Source: Clostridia bacterium
GTDB taxonomy: Bacteria; Bacillota; Clostridia; Oscillospirales; Acutalibacteraceae
Assembly: GCA_017443805.1 (NCBI GenBank)
Contig: JAFSXY010000106.1
Location: forward strand, 1-48,190
DNA: 48,190 bases
Direction of reading: 5' to 3'
The position numbers were made by a program, and so were the translations under genes. Below, one piece after another: positions 16,053-24,754 of this stretch. Under the pieces are notes generated by a model that saw only the letters and a program-made list of their open reading frames with translations, was not told where the DNA came from and made no database searches. Position 1 is the stretch's first letter. Every line of letters begins with the position of its first letter.

Positions 16053-17906
16053 ATGGAATTCAAGTCAAACTACGACGTTGTGATCCTGGACAGCGGCGTC
16101 GATACTGCGCACCCCGATCTGCGCGCGTTTTCCGATATTGACTGCGTCGCCCTTGACGCACAAACCAGCGTACCGGTCCGGGATGCGGGAGACGTTTTCG
16201 GACATGCCACCGCGATCGCCGGCATCATAAAAAGAGAAAAACCCAAGGCATCCATTCTCAGTCTGCGTATTTTTGAAAAAAAAGACGGATTTCCCAAGAG
16301 CTCGGAAGAAAAGCTGCTGCAGGCCTTGTCTTTTATTGACCGGAACCTTTCGGTCAAGGTGATCAATATGTCCTTCGACGTCGCCGAACCAATGTGTATG
16401 CGGGAATTGACGCAGATCACGCGGCGGCTTGCGGACCGCGGCGTCATTATGGTTGCAGCGCTGAAAAACAGCGGCGGCATTACCTTTCCCGCCGCGCTGG
16501 AATGGGTCATCGGCGTCTCCATCGACGACATCTGTCCGATTTCCCAGCCCCTGAACAGCAGGGACGACACCGTCATTAATATGGTCGCGCCGCCGCGGCT
16601 GCTGCGCGTGGCATGGCAAAACGGCTCGCACAAGTACGTACGGGGCAGCAGCTTTGTCTGCGCCAACGTTACCGCGCAAGCGCTGTCATTTATAGAAGAG
16701 GGTCGCTCCGGATATCGGGAAGTTTTGGCAGCTTTCCGGGAAAAGTTCCCGCCAATCACGCAGGAGCTTTCCGCTGCGACAGGGCAGACCGCAAATGAAA
16801 AGCCTGCCTTCACCATAAAAAAAGCCGCGGCATTTCCCTTTAATAAAGAAATGCACAGCGTAGTGCGTTATGCTGACGAACTGACCTTTGAGCTGGTAGA
16901 CGTATACGACGTCCGACAGACCTTTCAACTCGGCATGGACACAAACGAGGTGCTCAAGCAGGCCTGTCCGCAGAATTTTACGATCAAAAATATCGACGAT
17001 GTCGACTGGGACAGCTTCGACACCCTGATCCTTGGCTGCGTATCCCAGCTGATCGGCCTTTTTCGACGTACCGACTGGATCAAAAAAATCATTGCGGACG
17101 CGCTGGCACATGGCAAAAATATCTTTTCCTTTGAAAATATTTCCTATTTGACGGAAGAAAAAACAAACCGTATCTATTATCCCTCTATCACAAAAGAAAA
17201 CGTTCCCAAATACAGAGACAGCCGTCTTTTCCGTACCGCGGTCCCGATCGTCGGCGTATTCGGCACGCAGTCCCAACAGGGAAAATTCACGCTCCAAATG
17301 CTGCTGCGCAGGGAGTTTAAAAAACTGGACTGCGTGATCGGCCAAATCGGCACCGAACCCCATTCGCTGCTTTTCGGCTGTGATTATGTCTTTGCCAACG
17401 GCTTCAACGCCGTTATAGAGATCGACAACCGCGACCAGACGCTGTACCTCAACGACCTGCTGCGCCGGACCTGTGAAAAACTGCCGGATATTATTTTAAC
17501 AGGCACGCAAAAAGGACTTGTGCCGGCGGTATTCAACAACATGCGTTTTTATTCCCGGCAGAATTATGCGTTTCTCGACGGCATCAAACCGGACTATGCC
17601 ATTCTGACGGTTTCCGTGACCGATTCCGTTGACTACATCAAACGGTCCGTCGGCTTTTTAGCGGATCTGTCTTGCACAAAAACGCTGGCGCTGGTCCTCT
17701 TTCCGGTGAGCAGCGTGGATGAAAAGATGGAGGAATTCAAGCAGCGCCGCATTCTCAGTCAGGCAGAATACGAAACCTTCCGTGATAAGGTCAACGCAGA
17801 ACTCGATCTTCCCGTTCTGTTTTTGAACGACGAGCATCTGGGAGAAAAGCTGATGCAGATCCTTTTGGAAAAGCTCACAAAAACGCCGGAGACAGCCGAT
17901 CGATAA
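16053..17906 (+). CDS. Subtilisin-like (S8) protease fused to a P-loop (DUF1611-like) domain, peptide maturation
   Basis: A 617-residue protein. The ATG at 16053 follows GAGGA at 7-nt spacing; a TTG 66 nt upstream would overlap the carrier gene and has no clear site. Residues about 1-230 form a compact subtilase lacking signal peptide and prodomain: catalytic Asp13 (VILDSGVD), His51 (FGHATAIAG), oxyanion Asn139 (ALKNSGG) and Ser200 (VRGSSFVCANV). Residues about 275-610 form a second domain with an IVGVFGTQSQQGKFTLQ P-loop near residue 404. This resembles DUF1611-type nucleotide-binding proteins and probably the clostridial peptide maturation family adjoining CLI_3235-type peptides. It is presumably cytoplasmic and removes the leader of the precursor. 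The fusion suggests NTP-dependent control or coupling, which is my inference. Confidence 0.85.
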   Translation: MEFKSNYDVVILDSGVDTAHPDLRAFSDIDCVALDAQTSVPVRDAGDVFGHATAIAGIIKREKPKASILSLRIFEKKDGFPKSSEEKLLQALSFIDRNLSVKVINMSFDVAEPMCMRELTQITRRLADRGVIMVAALKNSGGITFPAALEWVIGVSIDDICPISQPLNSRDDTVINMVAPPRLLRVAWQNGSHKYVRGSSFVCANVTAQALSFIEEGRSGYREVLAAFREKFPPITQELSAATGQTANEKPAFTIKKAAAFPFNKEMHSVVRYADELTFELVDVYDVRQTFQLGMDTNEVLKQACPQNFTIKNIDDVDWDSFDTLILGCVSQLIGLFRRTDWIKKIIADALAHGKNIFSFENISYLTEEKTNRIYYPSITKENVPKYRDSRLFRTAVPIVGVFGTQSQQGKFTLQMLLRREFKKLDCVIGQIGTEPHSLLFGCDYVFANGFNAVIEIDNRDQTLYLNDLLRRTCEKLPDIILTGTQKGLVPAVFNNMRFYSRQNYAFLDGIKPDYAILTVSVTDSVDYIKRSVGFLADLSCTKTLALVLFPVSSVDEKMEEFKQRRILSQAEYETFRDKVNAELDLPVLFLNDEHLGEKLMQILLEKLTKTPETADR

Positions 17907-17925
17907 CGCCTGCAAAATCAATTGC

Positions 17926-17965
17926 AAAAAGTGCCCGTGATCCGGTGGGATCGCGGGCACTTTTT
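17926..17965. terminator. Bidirectional terminator between the RiPP operon and the LRR_5 gene
   Basis: AAAAAGTGCCCGTGATCC pairs with GGATCGCGGGCACTTTTT (one mismatch) around a short loop. The A and T tracts at both ends allow function for both converging genes. Confidence 0.9.
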
Positions 17966-17974
17966 CAGGTTCGG

Positions 17975-20683
17975 TTATTTTTTTCCGAAAAGTCTGCGAA
18001 GGATTTTAATGACCTTCTCAAAGAAATCGCGCAGACGGGTGAAGAAATTGTTGATCTTCGGGATGACCAGGCTGTCAGGCGAGACCTCCTGGTTACCTTC
18101 GGCGTCGCTGAAGGTCGCGCCGCACTTGGTACAGGCATAATGCTCTTTCAAACCGTCTTCTCTTGTGGTATGTTTATATCCTGCCACGTATACAAGCTGG
18201 CTGTGGTTACTTGTGATCACATCACCGCAATCGGGCAGCTGATACGAATGTTCCACATTGCTTAAAAGATCCGAATAGCTGGCATAGCAGGTATAATACG
18301 TAACAGGCTGCTGCGTTCCGTCAACCGTTGTGTTCACATTATAGAAAGCACGATTGCCAAGCGATAACTTGTTTCTCGCAAAATAAATCGTCGCCAGATT
18401 TCTGCAGTCCTCAAACGCGGACTCGCCGATGCTGCACTCGGACTGCCGGAACGAGATCCACGTCAGGTTCTGGCAGTTATAGAAAGCTTTTGTTTCGATA
18501 TTCGTCATCGTTTCCGGGAAAATCACAAAGGTAAGACCGCTGTCACGGAAGGCCTCTTCGCCGATGTGCTCCAGATTATTGGAGAGCGTGATCTCCGTCA
18601 GCGAAGTACAGCCTGCAAAGGATTGCACCTCGATCTCCTGTACGGTATCCGGCATCGTAACGCTCTGAAGGGACGTACATCCTCTGAAAGCATACTGCTG
18701 TTCATGCGTATGGAAGATCCACCAGTCGTGGTCATATCTGTATCCGATCTTAGTCACGCCCTCCGGCAGGACAATGCTTTCCAGAGACGAACAGCCGTCA
18801 AAGCACGCGATCGTGCCGCTTGCGCTGGGCATATCCACTGTCTTGAGCTGCGTACAATTTTGGAACACGTTATAGCCGACCTTTCCAAGCGTACGCGGCA
18901 AATAAACGCTTACCATGGGCAGCTCCGAAAATTCATAGTCCGGAATAGACGTCACACCTTCACCGACTGTAAGCGTTTTCAAAGACGTACAACCGGCAAG
19001 GACATAGGCGCCCAGCGTGCCGCCGGGGAGCGTAATGCTTTCCAGTGACGTACAGCCCTTGAAAGCTCTTTCTCCGGTGTCGCAGTTTTCCTCCGGCAGC
19101 GAGATCGTTGTCAGGGAAGTACAGTCGGCAAAGGCAAAAGAGCCGATCGAGGTAACGGTGCCGGGAACGGCCACATTATCCAAAGCGGAACAACCGTTAA
19201 AAGCGTTTTCTCCGATCGCCGTAATATTCTGCGGGAAGGTGACGCCGGCAAGCTGGGTGCAGCCCTTGAAAAGCCCCTCCGCTACTTCGGTATTGCAGGC
19301 GGGGATCTCAAATGACGTCAGCGCTTTGCAGTCCATAAAAGTCTCTTTTGGCAGTTCCAGCGCGGGGATCGTGATCGAAGCAAGGTTCGTGCAGCCGGAA
19401 AACACGCTTTCGCCAAGGCTTTCCACACTGTCCGGAACGGTAATCTGCGTCAAGCCCGTGCAGCCGGCAAACGCATTGTCACCGAGCGTTTTAACAGACG
19501 TGGGAATGGTGAATTGGTCCAGACCGGTACAGCCGGCAAAGCCGGAAAGGTTTGTAACGGAACTGGGAATGGTCACAGACGTGATCGCCGTACGGGCGAA
19601 CGCGTCGGGCAGGATCTCCGTGATCGTATCCGGGATCGTAAAATTACCCAGATTGGTACAGTTGCTGAACGCGCCCTTGGAAATCACGGACAGCGTCGCC
19701 GGGAGCTCGATGGACGTAAACGCTTTGCAGCCGGCAAACGCCTCTTCGCCGAGATAGGTCAGCCCCGTCGGCAGCGCGACGTTGCCGAGCGCCGTACAAC
19801 CCTTAAACGCACCGTCGCCGATGGAGACCACGCCCGCGGGGAAGGTAATGCTTTCCAGCCTGTTCAAGCCGTTGAAGGCATTGTCGCCGATCGAGGTTAC
19901 GGCATCCGGGATCTCGATCGCAGTCAAGCCGGCACAGCCTCTGAAAAGGCCTGCGGGCACTGCGGTCAGCCCAGCAGGAAGCGTTGCGGTCTCCAGCTTG
20001 GTGCAGCCTTTGAACAGGTTGCTGCCCAAAGCAGCGTTCGGAAGCGAGATGCTTGTTAACAAAATACAATCGGTGAACGCATTGTCGCCGATCGACGTTA
20101 CAGAAGCGGGGATCTCGATTTCAGACAGGAGCTTATTATTGTAAAATGCCTGTGCGCCGATCGAAACAAGTCCGTCGGGAATCGCAATGGAACCGAGGGC
20201 GACACACGAATAGAACGCGGAGTTCCCAATGCTTTTCAGCTGGCTGTTCTCCGCAATGGAAACGGACTCCAGCTTCCACAGGTTATAAAAGCCACAGTCG
20301 CCGATCTCCGTCACGGAAGCGGGCAGTTCGACATACTTCAAAGAAGTCGCGCCGCGGAACAAATTGGCGGAAACATTGAGAATGCCCTCTTCAATGATGA
20401 CCTTCTCCATATACTGTGTCGAAAAATACTGTGTCCGGCTGAAAATCGAATCGGAGGACTGCTCACCGTGGGCGGTATAGTCCTTGATTCGGCCGGTTCC
20501 GCTGATCACGGCCGTTTTCGTACTGCTATTATAAGTACAAATCACGTTGTCCTCTTCCGTTGCGCCGAGATCTGTGAACACGTCGTCTTCGGCAGAGGCA
20601 ACCGCAAGGAAAACGGTCATCGTCATGCACAGTGCGATCACCAGAGAAAGCACGGTAAACAAAAGTTTTTTTGTTTTGGTCAT
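17975..20683 (-). CDS. Secreted BspA-like LRR_5 protein with Cys-bearing tail and basic C-terminal helix
   Basis: A 902-residue protein. The ATG at 20683 follows AAAGGAC and starts a signal peptide (KKLLFTVLSLVIALCMTMTV, ending AVASAE); a longer frame adds 15 residues without a site. Residues about 80-810 consist of roughly thirty LRR_5 repeats of 22-23 residues with the pattern CTSL-x-x-I-x-LP-x-x-V-T-x-IG-x-x-AF-x-G. Short non-repeat insertions occur, for example near the DHDWWIFHTHE segment. A CTKCGATFSDAEG zinc-ribbon-like segment precedes the final helix RDFFEKVIKILRRLFGKK. Similar tails occur on three other secreted proteins in the window. BspA-type LRR_5 proteins are usually surface adhesins; the target is unknown. 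Unlike the 1-6239 protein, its repeats are not grouped into long modules. Confidence 0.92.
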   Translation of the reverse strand: MTKTKKLLFTVLSLVIALCMTMTVFLAVASAEDDVFTDLGATEEDNVICTYNSSTKTAVISGTGRIKDYTAHGEQSSDSIFSRTQYFSTQYMEKVIIEEGILNVSANLFRGATSLKYVELPASVTEIGDCGFYNLWKLESVSIAENSQLKSIGNSAFYSCVALGSIAIPDGLVSIGAQAFYNNKLLSEIEIPASVTSIGDNAFTDCILLTSISLPNAALGSNLFKGCTKLETATLPAGLTAVPAGLFRGCAGLTAIEIPDAVTSIGDNAFNGLNRLESITFPAGVVSIGDGAFKGCTALGNVALPTGLTYLGEEAFAGCKAFTSIELPATLSVISKGAFSNCTNLGNFTIPDTITEILPDAFARTAITSVTIPSSVTNLSGFAGCTGLDQFTIPTSVKTLGDNAFAGCTGLTQITVPDSVESLGESVFSGCTNLASITIPALELPKETFMDCKALTSFEIPACNTEVAEGLFKGCTQLAGVTFPQNITAIGENAFNGCSALDNVAVPGTVTSIGSFAFADCTSLTTISLPEENCDTGERAFKGCTSLESITLPGGTLGAYVLAGCTSLKTLTVGEGVTSIPDYEFSELPMVSVYLPRTLGKVGYNVFQNCTQLKTVDMPSASGTIACFDGCSSLESIVLPEGVTKIGYRYDHDWWIFHTHEQQYAFRGCTSLQSVTMPDTVQEIEVQSFAGCTSLTEITLSNNLEHIGEEAFRDSGLTFVIFPETMTNIETKAFYNCQNLTWISFRQSECSIGESAFEDCRNLATIYFARNKLSLGNRAFYNVNTTVDGTQQPVTYYTCYASYSDLLSNVEHSYQLPDCGDVITSNHSQLVYVAGYKHTTREDGLKEHYACTKCGATFSDAEGNQEVSPDSLVIPKINNFFTRLRDFFEKVIKILRRLFGKK

Positions 20684-20900
20684 ATTCTTCTGTCCTTTCT
20701 TGCGAATACTACGATCAAGTATAATCACGCAGTTTTATTCTATCACCGTCTTTTTCCAGCATTTTTCTATTTTGGAACAAAATTATAAACAATCTGTTAA
20801 TAATATACTTTATTTTTACAAAATTCACAAATATAATGCACAAAAAACAGCAAATATCAACAAACGCGGAGGTCGAACCAAAGAGCCGGAACGCTTCGTC

Positions 20901-20929
20901 TTGCAAAGACAAACCGGATATGCTATGAT
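20901..20929 (+). promoter_or_regulatory. Predicted promoter of the GH127-like/lipoprotein operon
   Basis: TTGCAA (20901-20906) and TATGAT (20924-20929) are spaced by 17 bp, about 31 bp before the ATG at 20960. Confidence 0.6.
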
Positions 20930-20959
20930 ATTTTCATCAAAAAAAAGGACGTATAATTT

Positions 20960-22765
20960 ATGGTCGACTGCCTTTATTCTTATCCGGCCGCGGGAACCGT
21001 AAAATACAGCGGGAAAGCGGACGACGCCGTGCATTTCATGCTGACGCACCAGCTGCTGGATACGGCGATGTGGCAAAAATTCGTAAACGTGTTCCGTTCG
21101 GACTCCGACGATGAAGACAACGGCTGGCGCTGTGAATATTGGGGAAAAACGATGCGCGGCGGCTGTCTGACCTATCGGTACACGGGCGACCCGACGCTTT
21201 ACGAAGCGCTGCAGGCCGCCGTAGATGCGCTGCTCCGGACACAGCGGAAAAACGGCTGTTTTTCCACCTATCCCGACGAAAGCCCTTACAGGGGCTGGGA
21301 CCTCTGGGGCCGCAAATACGTGCTCACGGGACTGCAGCATTTTTACGGGATCTGTAAGGATGAAACACGCAGGCAGCGTATTCTCGCGGCAATGACGGCG
21401 CACGCGAAATGCCTGTTTCGGGATATCGGGAAGGATAAAGTCGATATCACCCTGACCAGCGATTACTGGGGCGGCGTGAATTCCTGCAGCATTCTGGAGC
21501 CGATCGTGGAGCTTTACAAGCTGACGCGCGATCCGCGCTGCCTTGATTTTGCGGACTACATTCTCTCAACAGGCGGCTGCAAGGACGGCGATCTGCTTGC
21601 GCTTGCCGCGGAAAACGCGCGTATGCCCTATGAATATCCCGAGGTCAAGGCCTATGAAACGATGTCGTTTTTTGAGGGCGTTCTCGCAATGTACGAGGCG
21701 ACCGGCAAGAGATCTTATCTTGATACCGTGGAAAAATTTGCCGCCGCGGTGCGCCGGACCGACATCACGGCGATCGGCTGCGCGGGCTGCACGCACGAGC
21801 TGTTTGACCATTCCGCAAAAAAACAGACTTTTTTCTCGGACGGCATCATGCAGGAGACCTGCGTCACCGTCACCTGGATGCGTTTGAACGCCCGTCTGTT
21901 TCTGCTTACGGGCAAAGAATGCTATTTTGCGCAGGTGGAGCATTCCGCATATAACGCGCTTTTCGGCGCTGTCAATACCCATATGCTGCCGTTTTCGGAT
22001 CTGCGCGGCGACAAACTCTTCCCCGCGCTGCCGTTTGACAGCTACTCCCCGCTTGTCAACCAGCGCAGGGGGCGCGGCATAGGCGGCTTAAAGCACTTCA
22101 GCGACGGCAGCTTTTACGGCTGCTGCGCCTGCATCGCTTCGGCGGGAACGGCGCTTTTGCCTCTGCTTGCCTTGCTGCAGTCTGCAGACGGCGCGGTATT
22201 CAACAGCTATCTGAAGGGCGCCGCCGTTTTGTCGACGCCGGCGGGAAACGAATTGAAGCTCCGGATCGAAACGGATTACCCCGCAAATGCAAAAACCGTC
22301 ATCCGCGTCCGGACGGCGGCGCCGGAGCGCTTTGTGTTAAAGCTGCGCATGCCGGCGTTCATCAAAAACCCAACGGTCCTTGTCAACGGCGCGGCGGTCA
22401 CCACGGCGCCGGAAAACGGGTATCTCACGCTGGACCGCAGCTGGCACGACGATACCGTCACGCTCACAGGCGATCTCACGCTTGAAAAAAGCGTCTTAAA
22501 CGGCATGACGTCCTTTTCCTTCGGCACGCTCACCTTGGCGCGGGACGCGCAAAAGGAACCAGCCGCCGTGCTTTCAGAACCGCTGCTGCTGAAAAAGAAA
22601 CCGGCGCAGCGTGTAAAACCGGAAACGGAAGAGACCGTGCGGTTTTTACTGGATCGCGCCGACGGCGGACAGATTGTTTTGACGGATTACGCCTCCTGCG
22701 GCAAACGCTGGGACAAGCAGAACAGCGCGGTCAGCGTCTGGTTTGCGTGTTCCGAAACGAAATAA
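20960..22765 (+). CDS. GH127-like (DUF1680) glycoside hydrolase
   Basis: A 601-residue cytoplasmic protein without signal peptide. An (alpha/alpha)6-barrel region (about residues 20-400) carries GWDLWGRKYVLTGLQHFY, a DYWGGVNSCSILEP segment, SDGIMQETCVTVTWMRLN near 297-315 and FYGCCACIASAG near 388-400. In characterised GH127 beta-L-arabinofuranosidases the catalytic Glu and the zinc-binding or nucleophilic cysteines lie in an E-T-C motif and a C-x-C motif, both present here. A beta-rich C-terminal region follows. The likely reaction is release of L-arabinofuranose, or of a related sugar, from imported oligosaccharides. The exact GH127, GH137, GH142 or GH146 placement needs phylogeny. A lipoprotein gene follows 15 bp downstream, apparently in one operon. 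Confidence 0.82.
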   Translation: MVDCLYSYPAAGTVKYSGKADDAVHFMLTHQLLDTAMWQKFVNVFRSDSDDEDNGWRCEYWGKTMRGGCLTYRYTGDPTLYEALQAAVDALLRTQRKNGCFSTYPDESPYRGWDLWGRKYVLTGLQHFYGICKDETRRQRILAAMTAHAKCLFRDIGKDKVDITLTSDYWGGVNSCSILEPIVELYKLTRDPRCLDFADYILSTGGCKDGDLLALAAENARMPYEYPEVKAYETMSFFEGVLAMYEATGKRSYLDTVEKFAAAVRRTDITAIGCAGCTHELFDHSAKKQTFFSDGIMQETCVTVTWMRLNARLFLLTGKECYFAQVEHSAYNALFGAVNTHMLPFSDLRGDKLFPALPFDSYSPLVNQRRGRGIGGLKHFSDGSFYGCCACIASAGTALLPLLALLQSADGAVFNSYLKGAAVLSTPAGNELKLRIETDYPANAKTVIRVRTAAPERFVLKLRMPAFIKNPTVLVNGAAVTTAPENGYLTLDRSWHDDTVTLTGDLTLEKSVLNGMTSFSFGTLTLARDAQKEPAAVLSEPLLLKKKPAQRVKPETEETVRFLLDRADGGQIVLTDYASCGKRWDKQNSAVSVWFACSETK

Positions 22766-22780
22766 AAAGGGATGAAAGAT

Positions 22781-23179
22781 ATGAGATCTGCAGCGACAAA
22801 AACCATATCCTGCCTTGCGGCGATCATCCTGCTCCTGTCCGGCTGCGGTTACCGTTCACACTACCGCACCGTCGCCTGCGTCCGCACAAACACCGCGCAG
22901 AGCGCCGCCCTTTCGTTTTATGAGTTGGAGGGCGTCATGGTGTTCAAAATGAAACAGAAAACGCAAAGCGAAGGCGAGATCCGATATTCGGCGCAGCTGG
23001 AAACGGGAACGGCCACGGTCTATTATGATTACATGGGCGTAAAAACCGAGCTGTTTACGGTCTGCGGCGGGGAAACGCTTGACGATCACGGCGGATATAT
23101 CGAAAAGGGAACGGTTTACATCATTGTCGAAACAGACGGCGTATGCGAAAACGGCGCGTTCCGTTTTGAGGTCGGATAG
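22781..23179 (+). CDS. Small predicted lipoprotein of unknown function
   Basis: A 132-residue protein. The ATG at 22781 has AAGGG at 9-nt spacing; the ATG at 22772 directly abuts that site and is less likely. The N-terminus ends in a lipobox (IILLLSGCGYRSH), so the mature Cys should be lipidated and membrane-anchored outside the cell. The remainder is beta-rich without recognisable motifs (ATVYYDYMGVKTELFTVCGG). It is probably cotranscribed with the GH127-like gene, but nothing in the sequence links it to sugars. A strong terminator follows. Confidence 0.75.
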   Translation: MRSAATKTISCLAAIILLLSGCGYRSHYRTVACVRTNTAQSAALSFYELEGVMVFKMKQKTQSEGEIRYSAQLETGTATVYYDYMGVKTELFTVCGGETLDDHGGYIEKGTVYIIVETDGVCENGAFRFEVG

Positions 23180-23204
23180 GTCTCTTTGGCGTTGCAAACC
23201 CTTA

Positions 23205-23252
23205 AAAAACAGCAGACGGCGCAGATCACATCGATCCGCGCCGTCTGTTTTA
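23205..23252. terminator. Bidirectional terminator
   Basis: CAGACGGCGC (23213-23222) pairs perfectly with GCGCCGTCTG (23238-23247). A's precede and T's follow, so it can serve the lipoprotein gene and the converging zinc-ribbon gene. Confidence 0.85.
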
Positions 23253-23263
23253 TTCCCCGTCTC

Positions 23264-24352
23264 TCACGGTTCATAAATATATTCCACCCGGTCAAAATCT
23301 TCTCCGTACACCCAAATCGAAGCAACGTCGGTTGTATCTTTTCCGTTCAGGTTTTCGGCATAGATGTTGAAATAACCGTCTTCCGTATCTACGATCGTAT
23401 CGCCTTTGTAAAGCAGGAGCTTGAATTTCGCAAAGCTTCCCAATTTTTCCACAGTCTGCTTAAAGGTTATATATAAATCGTCGCCGGACTGATTATACTG
23501 CACCATTTCAACGCCGTTGCGTTCCCCGAACATAAAAGAATCCTTTTCTGCAGATGACTGAAATTGCATGGAAGCGTCGGAAATATCCGCGTCAAACATA
23601 TAACAGAAATAGTTGTTCTTTCCTTTTGTCAAAATAATATCGTCCGTGCTTTTCCCTATCACGTTGCCGCCGGCGTCGGTCGCAACAACCGAAGCGGAAA
23701 CAGAAACGTCCTGTTTTGCAAGGATTTTATGGATCAGATAGGTCGTGCCGATGCTGTTCGTATACTGCCCTGTTTCCACGATATCATAGTATTCGTTATT
23801 CGCATAGGTATTCTCCGTTTTATCGGCGTCTTCGGTTTCCTCCTGCGCGGAGGGTGCTTTTTCATCGGCCTGCTCCGTTATGTCGGAAGCAGGCGTTATA
23901 TTCGCATTTTCCGGCGATTTGTCCCTGTCGGAGCCGCCGAAAATACCGATCATCAGAAAGAGGATCCATGCGGCGGCGATGATACCGTATTTGACCGCCG
24001 GTTTCATTTCTTTTTTCTTCAGCAAGATCAACGTCAGCGGCAGCGGGAAAATAAAGATCCAGCCCAAAACCCAGAGCCATGTTTTTCTCGGCTTTTCTTT
24101 TCCGTTGGGGTACCAGGTGTTCCCGCAGTCTTTACAAACGGCAACGGTTTGATGTAATACGGTTTTGCTGTTTTTTGCGCGAATTTCCCCCTGGTTTTCA
24201 CGCTTGATCTGAATATTGGTGCTTCCGCAGCTCGGACAGCCCGCTTTGTTCAGCAATTCCTGCTCCCTCAGCATTTCAGAATTGATTTGTGCGCCGCAAA
24301 ATTCGCAAAATTTTCCTGAAGCGATTTGCGCGCCGCAATTCGGACATTTCAT
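23264..24352 (-). CDS. Zinc-ribbon membrane protein with extracytoplasmic domain
   Basis: A 362-residue protein. The N-terminus has a CPNCGAQI...CEFCGAQ zinc ribbon (residues 3-22), then a second Cys pair set (CPSCGSTNIQIK and CKDCGNTWYPNG, residues about 39-81). Two membrane segments follow (WVLGWIFIFPLPLTLILL and IIAAAWILFLMIGIFGG). An acidic low-complexity linker rich in Glu, Asp and Thr leads to a C-terminal beta-rich domain of about 170 residues with no family I recognise. The layout resembles clostridial zinc-ribbon stress or sensor proteins. It is divergently transcribed from the XRE regulator gene, and its consensus promoter overlaps perfect inverted repeats, so it is probably the regulator's target. 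Confidence 0.8.
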   Translation of the reverse strand: MKCPNCGAQIASGKFCEFCGAQINSEMLREQELLNKAGCPSCGSTNIQIKRENQGEIRAKNSKTVLHQTVAVCKDCGNTWYPNGKEKPRKTWLWVLGWIFIFPLPLTLILLKKKEMKPAVKYGIIAAAWILFLMIGIFGGSDRDKSPENANITPASDITEQADEKAPSAQEETEDADKTENTYANNEYYDIVETGQYTNSIGTTYLIHKILAKQDVSVSASVVATDAGGNVIGKSTDDIILTKGKNNYFCYMFDADISDASMQFQSSAEKDSFMFGERNGVEMVQYNQSGDDLYITFKQTVEKLGSFAKFKLLLYKGDTIVDTEDGYFNIYAENLNGKDTTDVASIWVYGEDFDRVEYIYEP

Positions 24353-24372
24353 GACAATCGTTCCCTTCTTTC

Positions 24373-24399
24373 AAAAATATCCCGAATTGGGATATTTTT
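24373..24399. promoter_or_regulatory. Perfect inverted repeat, probable operator of the XRE regulator
   Basis: AAAAATATCCC (24373-24383), a 5-bp centre GAATT, and GGGATATTTTT (24389-24399) form a perfect 11+11 inverted repeat. It lies at the start-site side of the zinc-ribbon promoter. A related half-site GGGATAATAT at 24413-24422 lies in the spacer of that promoter and may cover the regulator's own -10. This layout fits autorepression and repression of the divergent gene. Confidence 0.65.
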
Positions 24400-24428
24400 A
24401 TTATACCGATTTGGGATAATATTGTCAA
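24400..24428 (-). promoter_or_regulatory. Consensus sigma-A promoter of the zinc-ribbon gene
   Basis: Read on the minus strand, perfect TTGACA (24423-24428) and perfect TATAAT (24400-24405) are separated by 17 bp, about 48 bp before the ATG at 24352. Confidence 0.8.
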
Positions 24429-24440
24429 GAGGCGTCATAT

Positions 24441-24647
24441 ATGAGAATAAAAGAACTCCGAAAAAAAAGACAAATATCCCAATTGAAAATGGCGATGGAT
24501 CTGAATATGACACAAAACACCATCAGCCGTTACGAAACCGGGGAACGGGAACCGGGTATTCGCGAGCTGATCCTGCTTGCGGATTATTTTCAGGTCTCCG
24601 TGGATTATTTGCTTGAAAGAACAGACAACCCGACAATGAACTTATAG
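24441..24647 (+). CDS. XRE-family helix-turn-helix transcriptional regulator
   Basis: A 68-residue protein that is almost entirely a Cro/CI-type HTH: RIKELRKKRQISQLKMAMDL, then MTQNTISRYETGEREPG, then LADYFQVSVDYLLERTD. The motif order and the terminal DYLL are typical of the family. It has no sensor domain, so it is a minimal repressor. The start follows AAGAGG. It is divergently transcribed from the zinc-ribbon membrane protein, with a perfect inverted repeat between them, so regulation of both genes is likely. An extended -10 (TGGGATAAT) at 24412-24420 could be its promoter. Confidence 0.93.
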   Translation: MRIKELRKKRQISQLKMAMDLNMTQNTISRYETGEREPGIRELILLADYFQVSVDYLLERTDNPTMNL

Positions 24648-24656
24648 ACAACGAAT

Positions 24657-24697
24657 AACGGACATATCGGATGATCGACCGGTATGTCCGTTGTTTT
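24657..24697 (+). terminator. Terminator of the XRE gene
   Basis: AACGGACATA pairs with TATGTCCGTT, with additional CGG/CCG pairing toward the loop, followed by GTTTTT. It lies just downstream of the stop at 24647. Confidence 0.8.
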
Positions 24698-24754
24698 TCC
24701 GAGCGCAGGCAAAAACACCCGCGTTTTTTACACGACAGATCGCTCTGCCGGATT

